Assembly: GCA_021234535.1 (NCBI GenBank)
Contig: CM037838.1
Coordinates: 15,261,966 to 15,325,965, forward strand
DNA from: Stichopus chloronotus
Taxonomy: Eukaryota > Echinodermata > Holothuroidea > Aspidochirotida > Stichopodidae
Direction of reading: 5' to 3'
DNA length: 64,000 bases
The notes beneath the pieces were generated by a model, which was given only the letters and a program-made list of their open reading frames with translations, was not told the origin of the DNA and made no database searches. This document shows, piece after piece, positions 1 to 11,995 of this stretch (within the stretch, counting starts at the first letter, position 1; each line of letters starts with the position of its first letter). The position numbers were made by a program, and so were the translations under genes.

Positions 1-324
1 AAATCAATAAGATTGTTAAAACCTCGGAAAAACTCTAATGTTACCCTCAGACTCAATCAACAGGTTCAAAAGTCAAAAACATGTAGACTTTTTTTTCAGT
101 CTGATCTATTTTAATATCTCATGTAACATTTACTTCTCTATATGATTTGAACTCACATTAAGGAACATTGCTTTGCGTATATCTCTACATCACTTCTTAC
201 CTTGTCATTATGTTGAGAACGTATATGACGAGATCTGCTAAACAGATAAAGCGTTGTTAGTTGCGGAAGTAACAACAATTAGCCACTAAAATTAGTAATT
301 TTAATCTTGTATCACACTTTACAG
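1..324 (+). other. Intron end upstream of NACHT exon, copy 1
   Basis: This is AT-rich non-coding DNA ending in a 3' splice acceptor (a T-rich stretch, then acag at 321-324). The matching copy 2 sequence is 50,899-51,211 and ends in ttatag. Since the acceptor falls at a codon boundary, at least one upstream exon must lie outside the window for copy 1. No coding exon was seen here. Confidence 0.7.
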
Positions 325-1866
325 CCATATCTCTCTGGTATGTTACCTTTTAGACAGTTAGAGGAAATGTGCTGTTTTTCATCCACAGAAGCCAAGAAAA
401 TACTGATAGAGGCACTGAAGAGAAGATACCAGTTACAATATGACGCAATCCAGCCAATACCATACATCAGGGACAGACTGTATTGTGTAGATAAAGTATT
501 TGTAGAGGGCGGTACAGTAACAGAAACAGGGATAAGGCTGGAATCATACAAAGATATCTTCACCGATTCTCGAGTTAAAGGCAAACGACGTATCATAGAA
601 GCAGAAGCAGGGTATGGTAAATCAACAGTAACCCTACAGCTAGCATATGATTGGTGTAATAGTGTAGAGGATTCACCTTTGAGAAACGTAGAGATTCTGA
701 TTCTCCTCCGGTTGAGACAATTGAACAAAGATGTATCCATTTATCAAGCAATTAAAACCTTTTTTGTACAAACTGATACACGGATCAAATCCACTGATAT
801 CAAGTACGTCATTGAAAATTGTTCTTCTGTTGAGGTATTACTAGACGGATATGACGAGTACCCTGACAGGAACAGAGATACAGGAAGTGACGTAGGACAA
901 ATCATTACGATGAACATGTTCCAAATGTTTGATGTTGCCCTGACAACGCGATATCTTCCGAAGAATTATGATAGATCAAATACAAAGAGAGTTACATTAG
1001 TTGGTTTTGATGATAAGGCACGTGATCAGTACATTCGTAAGGCTGTTACCGGGGAAGATGAAGAGAGCGTTGCTAAGATAAAACGAGCTTTAAAAGATAA
1101 TCCGATCCTTGGAGATTTGTGTGACGTGCCACTCTTCTTTGTAATGTTTGCTCACATGACTCATGAGAAAGAAGAATTCCAAAAGTTTAGCTCTGTGACG
1201 GAGTTCTTTCGTTTCATGATTAAATGTTTCCACACTCACTTGCAAAACAAAACACGAGATCGAAACACAAAGACGTATAATGTTGAATATGAACTAAACT
1301 TTGATGAGCTGAGTAAGGTAGCCTTTGAAGGTCTGAGTAGTGAAAACCAACAACTCACGTGGAATAAGACAGATATGATAAGACGGCTTGGTCAAGGGTT
1401 TTTTAATCACTATATTGCAGTTGGTATCTTGGTAGAGGAAGAAGTGTTTGATGAGAGAAATGGACAGACAAAGATTGAAGTAAGGTTTTATCACAAACTA
1501 TTCTGTGAATGGTATGCTTGTTTTACTTTGGTAGACATTGTTGCTAGAACAAGTGAAACACAACTGAGCAGATATCTTCAAAACATAGATCCATTTGATC
1601 TTCAATACCTCTATCGATTCAGCTGTGGTATTAATTCAAGAGCTGGGAGTAAAATAATAGAATACTTGAAGAGAAGGAGAGACGGTGATAAGTTTGCAAT
1701 TCTCTGCATCCTGGAACAAACTGGTAAAGTAGATGACATCAAGGAGACCATCAGGGATCTTTGTTCCAGGAGAGTGGAGATACGTGGTGAAGAGTCCCCT
1801 GCTCCACAAAGTAAACTACTACAGAGATCAATCATTCAGCTCCTTGAGATTGCAGCCAAGTATGAC
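325..1866 (+). CDS. NACHT-domain exon of NLR-type receptor, gene 1 (internal exon, partial gene)
   Basis: This 514-codon internal exon encodes the NTPase core of a NACHT/NLR-family cytosolic receptor; such proteins bind ATP and oligomerise on sensing danger or microbial cues. The Walker A loop (EAGYGKST) is at exon residues 94-101. The Walker B region (VLLDGYDEY) is at 171-179, followed by a sensor-like LTTRY near 206-210. The helical/winged-helix region carries the DVPLFF motif near 267-272 and FYHKLFCEWYA near 388-398, equivalent to the FxHxxxxEYxAA motif of NLRs. The acceptor acag ends at 324 and the donor gtaagt starts at 1867, so both junctions are phase 0. The frame stays open to 1944 past the donor, but conservation of the donor in copy 2 argues for splicing. 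No N-terminal CARD, death or pyrin domain is in view. The closest relative seen is the exon at 51212-52753, about 92% identical. The family assignment is firm, but the ligand is unknown. Confidence 0.92.
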
Positions 1867-4650
1867 GTAAGTGCAATTAATTTGCTATTAATACGCTCTG
1901 CACGTCGTTTGCTTCTCTTTTTATTTTTGCAAAAATATATTTGAATATTAGCATAGTTTAATCATATGTGGCAATGCTTCTGATTTTTTTTGTATTAATC
2001 AGCAAGAAAAACATTCGTTAGGCAGACTTTATACTTTCAACAAGAAGTTTTATCACATACATTCCTAACATCATGAGATGAAACTCACCTCATGTAACAC
2101 AGTTTAGACAATGAATCCATCATATTACCGTAAAAAAGGTAATAAATGACACTTTGTTAAAAATATAAATTTACAGTCGTTTGTTTCTGTTATGTGGGAG
2201 AATGCATTGCTCATAAAGGCTAAAAACACTCCTTATTTTTGCAAGTTTCTTCAGGTAATTTTAATTTGAATGACTGCAAAAGCTGCAAGCATTTAAAGTC
2301 TTTTAAGAAAGTTTTTTATCTTTTTTGTAAAAGCTCATCGGCACTATTATTCCTTGTCTGTAAATGAATTTGTATAAACGCAGTATTAATAAAGGAAGAC
2401 ATGACACATCAATGTGACCAGCACAACCATGAAACTAACTGATGAAGTATACATCAACACTTGTGCATCAAAGCCCAAATTTGGCTTTGATGAAGTGGAA
2501 GTGTGATGAGAGAGCTGTGTGTCATGATAGTTATCACTGTTGACAAAAAAAAAAAAACAAAAAACAAAAAACAAACAAAAAAACAACTGGCTTATCCTCT
2601 CACATTGTGTTTTGTCCACGTTAACGGAAAGGAGACTATCCTTATTGACCATATCAGTATTTATAGTGTGAAGGAAATCGGAAAGTAATTTAACGGAACA
2701 AAACTTTATTGCCCACAGGTTCACGCACCACTCTAAAAGGTAAAAGAAAATGCGAGAAAAAAATGTGTACACTCTTAGACACACTGTAGCGAATGGGCCG
2801 TTCAATAGGCATGTATGGTAGCCCAGTACTGTTTATGGTTTTCATAAGTCATCCCCATGGCCAAGAAAGCTAATGCGGTTGAAAATATAATAGGAATTTC
2901 GTGGCCATTCACACCTAATTGCTTACCACACCTTCTTATCGCATGTGAAGTAAATCGGACAAAGCACTAAAAATTATCGTCATATTAGAAATTTTACAAT
3001 ATGTCCGGTCCACTTATTAATATGCAAGTTATCGGTACCAAAAACAATTAAGTACATCGGTTCAATATGACAGATGTAGGCCTACACATCAAGTTTGAAA
3101 AAAAAAAAAAGTAGTCGGTTATTTAGTTTCGAGTCTTGCTTACTCATTTATATAGAATATATTGATACCAAATACAATTCATCTACCTCTACTTAATAAT
3201 TATGATACACGTACACACCAAGTTTGAGATTAAAATGGATATTGAACCATCGAGGTACATAATATCTAGCATTCCAAGAGCGTCACATACACAACCCACA
3301 GCACATGTCGACTTGATAACACAGCTTTCTGTGTTAACACAAGGAATCAAGCAACGTCACTTTAAACCTACAGAATCATACGTAGGGAGGTCCCCCACCC
3401 TGCTATGAAATATTCCTCACAATAAAAGGGAAGTAACGATGGACATAATTTATTTTCTTTTTCAATGTAATCGAACATAAGTCTTTTTTCAAACCATTAG
3501 AATATAACTTCACCTATCAAAAATGTCGTCACGATAAGCGTCACAATTGCAGGGAACAAAGAATCACACATATGGCATACATTAGAAGAGGCTATTCTTT
3601 TGTATCGAGTAGATTTTGATGAAATTTATGGATATTTTTATCACGTGCAATAATGAAAACAACCAATATTTTAAAATAGCATTTTCACGTGACAAGCGAT
3701 TAACAAATGAAGTGATTACTATTAAAGAGCTAATTAAAATGATAGTATTATTCTGACGATGTTTTATGTATATCATAATGAATTCTATATAAATACGATT
3801 GACAACAGTACACAGAGAAACATAAGAAACTATTAAAATACTCATGTTTACTAATTTTAGAAGATAGACCTTTTCTTGAATTTTTTTCGGTGTGGATTAT
3901 ATTCTGGATTAAAACAGCCCGATGAGCTATCAATAATTCAGTTACCCACTTCGTAAATTGCATGTTACAGGTTTGAAATGAACGTATAGTGGATAAATTT
4001 GTGCGTCTAATGTGATGGTGAGCTGTTTTAGACTACACGTGACGCACACTCCTGGCGCTATTTCAGTTTAGTGAATAATACCTGCGTAGGAAGAGAACTC
4101 CAGAGAGTCCTGTTAATATCAAAACAAACTGATATAAAAAAATAAACGACAATTCATTTCTTTACTTACCTTATAGCAATTATGTCTCAGTTAATGGCTT
4201 AGTTTAGCTAAGTTTATATATGATAAACACCTGTATAATCTTACCCCTCCCCCCACGACACAATTGTTTAAATAATAACTACTTTACTCCGCCCACCGCC
4301 TCCACGTTATTCCTTCAGTTACCCACTAATGTTGTGTATGTTGTTTTTAGTAATCCATGTTACGAATACGTCTTCAACTACACGTTGGTTTTACATTCGT
4401 TGACTTCTTCAGATTTCATTTCCACATGAGTGGGTCCATCGTTACATAATTCGTTTTCTCCAATATTCCCATTGTTTGCATCTTTTCACAATGCTGTTTT
4501 TCTGTAACATCACACCTCCTTACATTGGCCTGTACATGACATGTTTGAGTTTGAATTTATTCATTCACGCATGTATATATATACAAATGATTTAATTATA
4601 TAGGTTACTTGTTTCGTAATTATTAAGTACTACATACACATACATGAAAG

Positions 4651-4688
4651 GGACGTCATAAGCTCTGAGAGAGCTTGAGGTGACGTCC
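4651..4688. repeat. GACGTC hairpin
   Basis: An 8-bp outer stem (GGACGTCA/TGACGTCC) and a 5-bp inner stem (AGCTC/GAGCT) enclose a short loop. It lies near the 3' end of the putative LINE remnant, where such elements often carry a stem-loop recognised by the reverse transcriptase. That role is inference. Confidence 0.6.
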
Positions 4689-4836
4689 AACAGAAAATAA
4701 ACAAAGTTATACTAATTGGGAATGAAGATCAGGTGACTTAAGAACAACAAAACTATACAATAGTTATTTACAACAAAAATTGTAAATGAAATAAATAAGA
4801 ATAAGAAAAGAACCTTAGGAGTAGGAAGAAAAAAAA

Positions 4837-4850
4837 GGGGGGGGGGGGGG
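4837..4850 (+). repeat. Poly-G run (14)
   Basis: Fourteen G in a row within the copy-1-only block, preceded by a poly-A run and followed by further G-rich sequence. It is one of about a dozen such runs in the window (others include 16287-16300, 17046-17060, 17329-17340, 24906-24917, 26629-26641, 27003-27016, 37532-37545 and 63660-63672, with poly-C at 14883-14895, 23560-23571 and 37250-37263). Confidence 0.9.
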
Positions 4851-7800
4851 AGGTGGGTGGATGTAGGAAAAACAAAGGGAAAAGGGATGAAGAAGGTTTT
4901 CTACATCACTTGTAATAAATCAGTATTGCATAGTATATTTTTCCAAGATAAGACTCTTAATTTGTCTCTTAAAGCTATTTTTTGTAGGGCACATTCGAAT
5001 ATCCATAAGTAAAGATGCAATTTCGTTTCAGACTTTGAACATACACAAACAAACGTACACAAAGTTCTATCTCTATCTTTTAGACTCAGCTCTTCGAAGT
5101 GCAGCTTTCTTCTTAGTTTGGTTCTTTGTCTTTCCTGGTTACACCCTTCATCTATCTCACCATTTTATTTCTTCCATCCTCTTGAACATCCGCATAGTTT
5201 ATATCTAGTATATGTTGGTCTTATGTCCACTCTGTGGACTTGGTCACTTACCCACTTTTTGTCCATTCGTATTCCACATAATATTTCCTCTTCCAACTTG
5301 TCAAAATCTAATTGTCTTATAACTGCTGCTTCACGCTCGATTTTGCCCCACAATTTGTCCCCCTCCCGAATAGTTTCCAATCCAAAATTCAATGTTTACT
5401 GAAATTTATTAAAAAAATTCCGGTCGACGTTAACCTTTCGAGACTCTTTATTCGCTGAAAATAATGAAAATTGCACAGCAAATGAGGCCAGCAGCCCGAT
5501 CAATCAATTCTGTTCAGCTAATCTTCACCCTCGGTTTGAATTGAATAATGTTGTTTAAAGGCATCCATATAAACTGAAAAAAAAAGAATTCCAATCTCTG
5601 CAGATAAAAGTGTAATAGCGTCACCACTTATCATCCGGTGATTATAATTCACTTTACACACTTTCCTATTTATATTGTACCCCCGTGCGTGCTGGTAAGT
5701 ATAAGTCCACACACTGATACATCACTTAGCAATGTTTCAAACAACTAACACAAATTTGATATGAAATGGATTGTTTAAAAATCACAATATTGGGTGACAT
5801 TCTGTTATGATAGACCTAATGAAATATTACGTGGAAAGAATGTAAAAGAGAAGTAGCGTCTATATGGCTGTGGTAGAGGGAGGGTTTTCCGTATAATGTT
5901 AATTTCCTACCCAATCCGAAGTCACAAGTACTGACATCGTGGGCAGCATGTCAGTGACTCCTTTCTTGCTCAGTTCAGTGATGATAATTATTTATAATAT
6001 AGAATGTATGATTATAATTAATTAATGAGTGACTGTTTGTAAGTCTCAACGTTATATTATTGTCGTGTTGGCGGTAGAGCTTTTACACAGTGATGACTCA
6101 AGACAAAGATGGATTATGTTCAGTTCATGTGAACTTCTTTGTTTCTCTTACTCTCTTAAAAAAGGTAACACATTCTGTATAACTGTGCATGTATGAACTG
6201 ATGAAAGCTTCCAACTAGTTTTTCTGATCTGTCTACAAAAATATGTGTTAACCCTCTCGTGTCTATTTCTGTTCTCTCCTCTCTCAACGAAGAACTTCCT
6301 ACTTTTTGTCTTCCGAACTGTTTTGTGCGGGAGGCTAAAAAAGTACCTTTCCCATGCCCGTTATATTTAATGACCTCGGAAGTTGCAAACGTTAATCTGT
6401 ACTACTGAAAGATTACGTAAGCTTCGTCCGGTAGTAATGTAAACTAACTCCTTTGTTTGTAAGACGGTAAATGCAGTGCCCTGTGATGAATCAGAGAGAG
6501 CCTGGTGCAACGGATTAATAGGATACTATTTCCCAGACCTCTGATGTTTAATAATAACAAGTTACAGAAAAGTGAGAGAGCTTTGTCTTAGCTGAGATAA
6601 TTGGACAGGATGTCGATTTCTAGAAGAATAATTAAAGAACGGGAAGATAAGTACATAACATTATCCCTGCCATTGCCTACAACTCCATTTTGCCGTACCG
6701 CTGATGAAACCTCTGTAATAGACTAGACCTCCACACCTTTTCATTGTCCTTGGCCACCAAGTACGTATTTTCATAACTCTCTTGTAAACCAAGTAAATAT
6801 GACAAGAGAGACTTTTTAAACACATGTCTTTGTTCTTAAATTTGATCATAGGGTTTTGCCTAACCCGTGTAATCACTGAGTATTTGCATTATGTGCTCCG
6901 AATCCTGTCAGAATGTGTTAATCTACTTGTGCCTACAAAAATCTTATTTAAAGAAAATACAAACTATTGACTGTTTTACCAATTTCTTAGTTGTATATGA
7001 TTAGCATTTAAATATTAATTTCGAATCTCTTTTAGTTGTAATCAAACGAAAAGAGTTGGCGTGCATACTTTTTTTATCATGATTATCATTGTAATGGAAC
7101 TACAGTCCATAGAGAAGTAGACAAAATACACCCCATCTCTGGCCTCCACCCCATATCAAAGCCTGCAAATAGAATGTGTGTGATTTGTGAAACGTGGTCA
7201 AAAACAATTAATTGGTGATGTAAACGGCTAGTCCAGCAGTACAGTGATTACTTCAGCGATCGTCGCTATCCAGATTTACTCGTAGAATTGCGTGCATGGG
7301 TCGGGTTTGTAAGGTGCTGGATGACATTCCAGAGCCCTACCGTCCAAGACAGATCTTTAAAAATACAAAAATCAATTTACAATATTAAGCTCGCGGTCTC
7401 TTCATTATCTTTTATAAGTATTTCTTTTTTTAGATCCCCCCTCCCCTTGTCCATTGCAAGCGACTGAAACGAATAACAGTTCTGACATCATTAGCTCTCG
7501 TCACAAACCTTCTCCTTTGTTCATATGATATAATGAAATATTCTCATTGTTTCATATTCATATATTTGTAAAATAATTTTCGGAGTATGTGTGGTATGTC
7601 AATGTTAAACATCCCCTCAATTGTATTAATATTCATTTAAGTGCAACATAAATAATCAATGGATACATGAATATAAAATCTTCTAACTTCCGCTAAGTAT
7701 TCCACCCTGAGAAACAAATTATTCAAATTTGAATTATATTCATAGTTTGAAAATTTTTCTTTTTAGCTTTACAGTGACCATAGATTTACACATCAGCCTT

Positions 7801-8382
7801 GAAATTAATCTGACGTAAAAATTCAATTACTTTCAGTAACAACAGTATGGTTCTGCGTCCAAAGAATGACAAGTGCAAGCATATCTCTATACAAGCCATT
7901 AGAAATATTATAACCTAATAAAACGTTAAAATTAATAAAAAAAAAAGTTGTACAACATTATGAGATTTTTAAATGAAAGTGTTACGCATGCAGAGAAATA
8001 TGTCCTAAGAGAAGAAATGTTATTTGCAGCATATCAACAGGATAAAAGAAATTACAATACAAAGCCAAGTAAAATTGCTCCCGCGACCAGACGACCAGAG
8101 ACGCCGTATGGCTTTATCCCATCTTGTAATTGTGACATACTGCCATCACTTTTCATTGATACATAAGCGTTCTTTATTTTTATCACAACTCGTTTACTAG
8201 TGTGCACGGGTTCCTTGCTATTGGTAACTTCATCGATCTCATTAACGTTCAACTGTACTTAATTCAATCAATTTTTTTATAGTGCCTGGAACACGGAAAA
8301 TAACTTATCAATGATTTTTTCTTTTTTTTACACATAAAAGTTTAAACTGTAGTGACATATGTATTCACTGTGATCGTGATAT

Positions 8383-9077
8383 CGTGTTCGAGGGTTACAT
8401 CTCTATGTTTCGACATCTCTTTGTTCCGACATCTCTATGTTCCGACAAATCGGCACCAAAGTACATTTTTTGTCGGAACATAGAGACGTCGGAATATAGA
8501 GACTTCATTTACGTGTCTATATTTCGACATATCTATATTCCGACAACTCTTTATACCGACTTCTCTATGTTTCGACATCTCTATGCTTCGACAAAAAGTG
8601 TACTTTGCTGCCGATAAGAAGTGTACTTCGGCGAAGAATGTACATTAGCGCTTTGGCGCCTATGAAGAGTGTATTTTGGCCCACCCAAAAATTGTACTTC
8701 GGCGCCGTTAAAATGAACATTGGCGCCGATGAAAAGGATACTTTGGCGCCGATCATATGAATGTATTATGACGCCGATTAAAGTGTACTTTGGAAACGAT
8801 TCATACGTACTTTGGCGCCGGTGAAGAATATACTTTGACCCCCTAAAAGTGTACTTTGACGCCGACAACAACGCGTACTTTGACGTCGGTAGAAAATTAT
8901 ACTTTGGCGCCGTTAACATGGACATCGGTGACAATGTACATTTTCTTCGGCGCCAAAGTTAACTTTTGTCGGAATATAGAGACGTCGAAACATAGAGATG
9001 TCGGAACATAGAGACGTCGAAATTAAGGGCTGTCGAAACATAGAGATGTCGGAACATAGGTATGTCCCCGTGTTCGA
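8383..9077. mobile_element. Foldback-like non-autonomous DNA transposon with 9-bp target duplication
   Basis: The element is 8392-9068, flanked by direct repeats cgtgttcga at 8383-8391 and 9069-9077. Copy 2 has an uninterrupted single site near 55,010-55,020. Both ends begin GGG and are built from inverted arms of a roughly 16-17-bp unit (atctctatgtttcgac and its reverse complement). The left arm contains a nested hairpin (8432-8449 against 8469-8486). The centre (about 8,590-8,950) is a tandem array of some 15 degenerate 20-25-bp units around tactttggcgccgatgaa. No transposase is present. A 9-bp duplication fits MULE or foldback-type elements. Open frames inside are by-products of the repeats. 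Confidence 0.85.
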
Positions 9078-9078
9078 G

Positions 9079-11738
9079 ATGGCATTACTGGCTTTGAACA
9101 ACTCACAGAAAAGTCTACAACAGTTCTCATTTCTGTGAAATTTTAAACATTTTAAACAAATCTAGTATAAGTACTTATTTTACTGCATGATCAAGCTATT
9201 CCAGTCATGAATGACTGTGGTAGGTCCTAGAGATACAGGTTTTCGTATCGTGGGTGGCAGGCTATGTCTTGGGCTGGAAAATCGGATGGGTGGCGTTTTT
9301 GTGTGGTCTGTTTAGGTCCAGGGATTGAATATATTATTAGGCATTTAAATGTCTCCAAACAATAAGCTACAACAGCTATTCGTTCTTTACTTATATAGCT
9401 AATAAGTATGAGCAATGAAAACATCAACATCACATGCAAACATAATGTTTATTATGGATTTAATTTGTTTTATTATTTTTTTGGGGGGAGGGGGCATTTC
9501 TTTATCAAAAGTAGCCAAAAGAGCTTGAAAAATTCGCACCTGTACTCATAAACGCTCAACAATCTATGGGTAATAACTAAAGAAACACCTGTACGTGAAA
9601 GTAGTGAATAAGCTCAGGCGATTGTTACAGACTCCCTATCTTAACTGTCGTCTGTGTACAATGACTGTGCACACATTGTGTGCCATATTCACCATGTATT
9701 ACCGTAGTGTGTGCTCCGTTCGTTAATGCGATGAATGTGTGGACAATATTTTGAACTCTCTTTCTCGGTGGATTAGTTATAAACCACAGAGGGTTTATTG
9801 ACAGAAGAATCATTTACGTAATTAAACTTTGACGGTAAGAATAGACCTAAGGCATGGTAAATTGACTTATAGGTTAGTTAATATTTTAGGATTAATTTGC
9901 AACTCAGTTAATTAGGACGTTAACTTGAAGTAATATTTGAGGTGGTCATAGGTAACTGTAACAAGCTGATAATGTAAACCCCTCTGAAAAAGTTTGGGGT
10001 TTTCTTAAAATCAGGAAGAAATAATTATTTCACTAATAAGAATAAAATACCTACGCGTTCCCAACGATTGAGTTGTTCACATTAACTTGACTTTATATAT
10101 CCAAACTCTAATCACTTAGGAAATAAAATTACGCGCAGTTAACGTATAGTGCTGATGGAAACTAAATGTAATCAAGCCAACAAGCTGTGATGAATTGGTT
10201 TGTAGTTGAAAGGTAAAGTCACAAATAATTTTAAAAATTTAAGTTCTCGGCAAAACTTTAGACTCGTGCTAACCCCCCCGACACAATTAGGCATTAATTT
10301 TAAAAATCAAGAATTTTCCTATCCATGAACTGACATATTCCAGACTGCTCACACTATGAGATGTTTGTTCATAAACTTCATAATTTATGCACATTTTCCA
10401 AAGTTGTTGGGTAGCAGCGTGCATACTCTTGAAGTTAGGATAATTCAGACTAATTTTGAATCAACTTGAATTACTCAGTTGGAAATATAACATTTGTCGT
10501 AGATATATTTTGTAATGCAAGAGTAATGTTGCATCACAAAATCTACAGCCATATTCAATATAACATTGTTTAATGGGATGTAACCAATTTTAAAATTCAG
10601 AACAGACTTATGAAGCTTAGGCTTGATAAAACTTCAGAATCCCTCCCGTCCCTCTTCCTTCAAAAAAAAAAAACAAAAAAACCCAGAGATAAACTAATAC
10701 CCATATTTCATTAAAATTGCCCTGATGTTGAAGAGAGAAAAAGGGGACCAAAAAAAAAAAAAAAAACATTAAAGGTAGCGTTAATGTTTGTGAATAATAT
10801 TTGTTTTGTTTATGCGAGTTTAGTTCAAAGACTATGTAATTTATTTACAAAGACTAAAATGTAGACAAAATACTGCAAAGTAGAGAAAAGTGACACCGCC
10901 TTAGGTTTTTAAGGTTTTTATTCCTGGCGACCTATATGGAGTATAAAGTATATGATGCTCTACCGGGAGAAATGACATAATATGATCTTCGTAACAGACA
11001 CAGCACCAACATCTTAGAAAGTCATTAAATATTGGTGTACATTAGACCATGGGGAGGCTGAAAGATATTGAGGATAAATAAACAAGGTATAGCAAGTATA
11101 ATCATATAATATTCAAATTACGCTAGACAGTTACTTTACTTACCTTTTGTTTTAATTTATGGTGTGACGGTATTTTTTTATTTGGAATTTTGTTATCTAG
11201 TGTTAATTTATTTGCCAGGCAAGTAATTAGACACGTGACGATGTTATAAAATACCCTTCTTATATTACTTTACCACTATGTCTGGTTTCGTAATAATCTC
11301 GTTAATTTAGGTTTTAAAAACACAGTTAACATTTCATTTCGACGTCAAAGGAAATAACCTAGCAAGTAACATAAATCCATACAGCAACATCAAAGAAAAT
11401 ATAAGAAAATATACATAAGAGCAAATGTTGAAACTTTTTCTATCAACTTGAATTGATTAGACAATATTGCAAATTAATGGACCACAAAGAGTGATAAATT
11501 GTATCCAAAAATTCTTCCCCCAAATAACTTTTATCTGCAGATTAATTGTTAGATCCTCATACATTTCCTTCCATTATGTTGTGCAACATTACCCAAAATA
11601 ATTGGCAAACATAAAAACTAAAAATCCTATCTATTGTTCAATAAATTTACTGCCACCTTGTGTATGTAGTATATTTTATATGTTATTTTATTATAGTCCT
11701 TTCATTAATATTCTTTCATTATCATTCTTTCATTCTAG
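9079..11738. other. Non-coding intron DNA, collinear with copy 2
   Basis: This AT-rich stretch aligns with about 55,020-57,748. Open frames here do not survive in copy 2, and no RNA gene was recognised. The one structured element is a damaged inverted repeat at 10,505-10,552, described with its intact partner at 56,498-56,551. Confidence 0.7.
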
Positions 11739-11995
11739 ATTCCTATCTACAGTGTGTTCCTAATCCACTGTTCTCCCAGAGTATCTGAGTCTGGTCTTAC
11801 TCCTCAGTCTGGTCTTACCCTTCAGTCTGGTCTTACCCCTCAGTCTGGTCTTATTCTTCAGTCTGGTCTCTCTCTCCCTATCCTGAGTTCACTCCAGCGG
11901 CTAGTGATCGGTGACTCCGACAGGAGACTGACTACTGAAGAGTTTGTGGCCATCTTAGGTTACTCCTCACAGTGTACAAGCTTGAAGGAGCTGGA
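11739..11995 (+). CDS. LRR-type exon with in-frame hexapeptide repeat, gene 1
   Basis: This 257-nt exon follows a T-rich acceptor (cattctag) and ends at a gtaagt donor (11996). Its phase-0 start fits the phase-0 end of the NACHT exon, and it ends in phase 2. The N-terminal 16 residues (IPIYSVFLIHCSPRVS) lead into five hexapeptide units of ESGLTP/QSGLTL type (11787-11876). These are followed by a leucine-rich-repeat-like segment (LSSLQRLVIGD ... CTSLKEL) that presumably continues in the next exon. LRRs in NLRs form the C-terminal sensing and autoinhibitory part. Copy 2 keeps the same frame with one unit fewer, which is strong evidence that this is coding. The next exon was not found in the window. 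Confidence 0.85.
11787..11876 (+). repeat. 18-bp coding minisatellite, 5 units
   Basis: Five tandem 18-nt units based on cagtctggtcttacccct encode repeating QSGLTP-like hexapeptides. The copy 2 array at 57797-57868 has four units, an exact one-unit, in-frame difference. No function is known to me; a flexible linker between the NACHT and LRR parts is the simplest idea. Confidence 0.9.

Larger units (their letters stand above)
4540..5400 (-). mobile_element. Probable LINE 3'-end remnant (antisense to the NLR gene)
   Basis: Read on the - strand, this segment has a decayed open stretch (5392 to about 4,900, interrupted by a TAA near 5,162). It is followed by a 3' region with a GGACGTCA...TGACGTCC hairpin and an A-rich tail (tgaataaattc). 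That layout resembles the 3' end of the definite LINE at 61,450-63,403, where a similar short hairpin precedes an (atgaaa)-like tail. The protein piece includes KLEEEILCGIRMDKKWVSD but shows no diagnostic RT motif. An unrelated repeat is possible. Confidence 0.35.
2888..7217. other. 4.3-kb block present only in copy 1
   Basis: The copies align up to about 2,888 (53,705 in copy 2) and resume at about 7,217 (53,718) with a shared stretch containing ggctagtcc. The block holds a LINE-like 3' remnant (4,540-5,400), a 14-base poly-G run and no recognisable gene. No clear target-site duplication is seen at the edges, so a deletion in copy 2 is at least as likely as an insertion in copy 1. Confidence 0.75.
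1867..11738 (+). other. Intron between NACHT and LRR-type exons, gene 1
   Basis: This 9.9-kb intron has GT (gtaagt) at 1867 and AG at 11737-11738. It holds a copy-1-only 4.3-kb block, a LINE-like remnant, a foldback element and otherwise plain AT-rich sequence. The open frames inside (for example near 2,500, 3,200, 7,950 and 12,260) are broken in copy 2 and look non-coding. The equivalent intron in copy 2 is only 5.0 kb, and the size difference is explained by the blocks listed separately. Confidence 0.8.

Noticed and set aside
1867..1944. Read-through of the NACHT exon to a stop at 1944
   Set aside because: A gtaagt donor at 1867 is conserved in copy 2, while the read-through tail differs and ends at a different length there.
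8384..9101. Overlapping 60-117-codon frames on both strands
   Set aside because: They lie in the tandem and inverted repeats of the foldback element; open frames there follow from the repeat structure.
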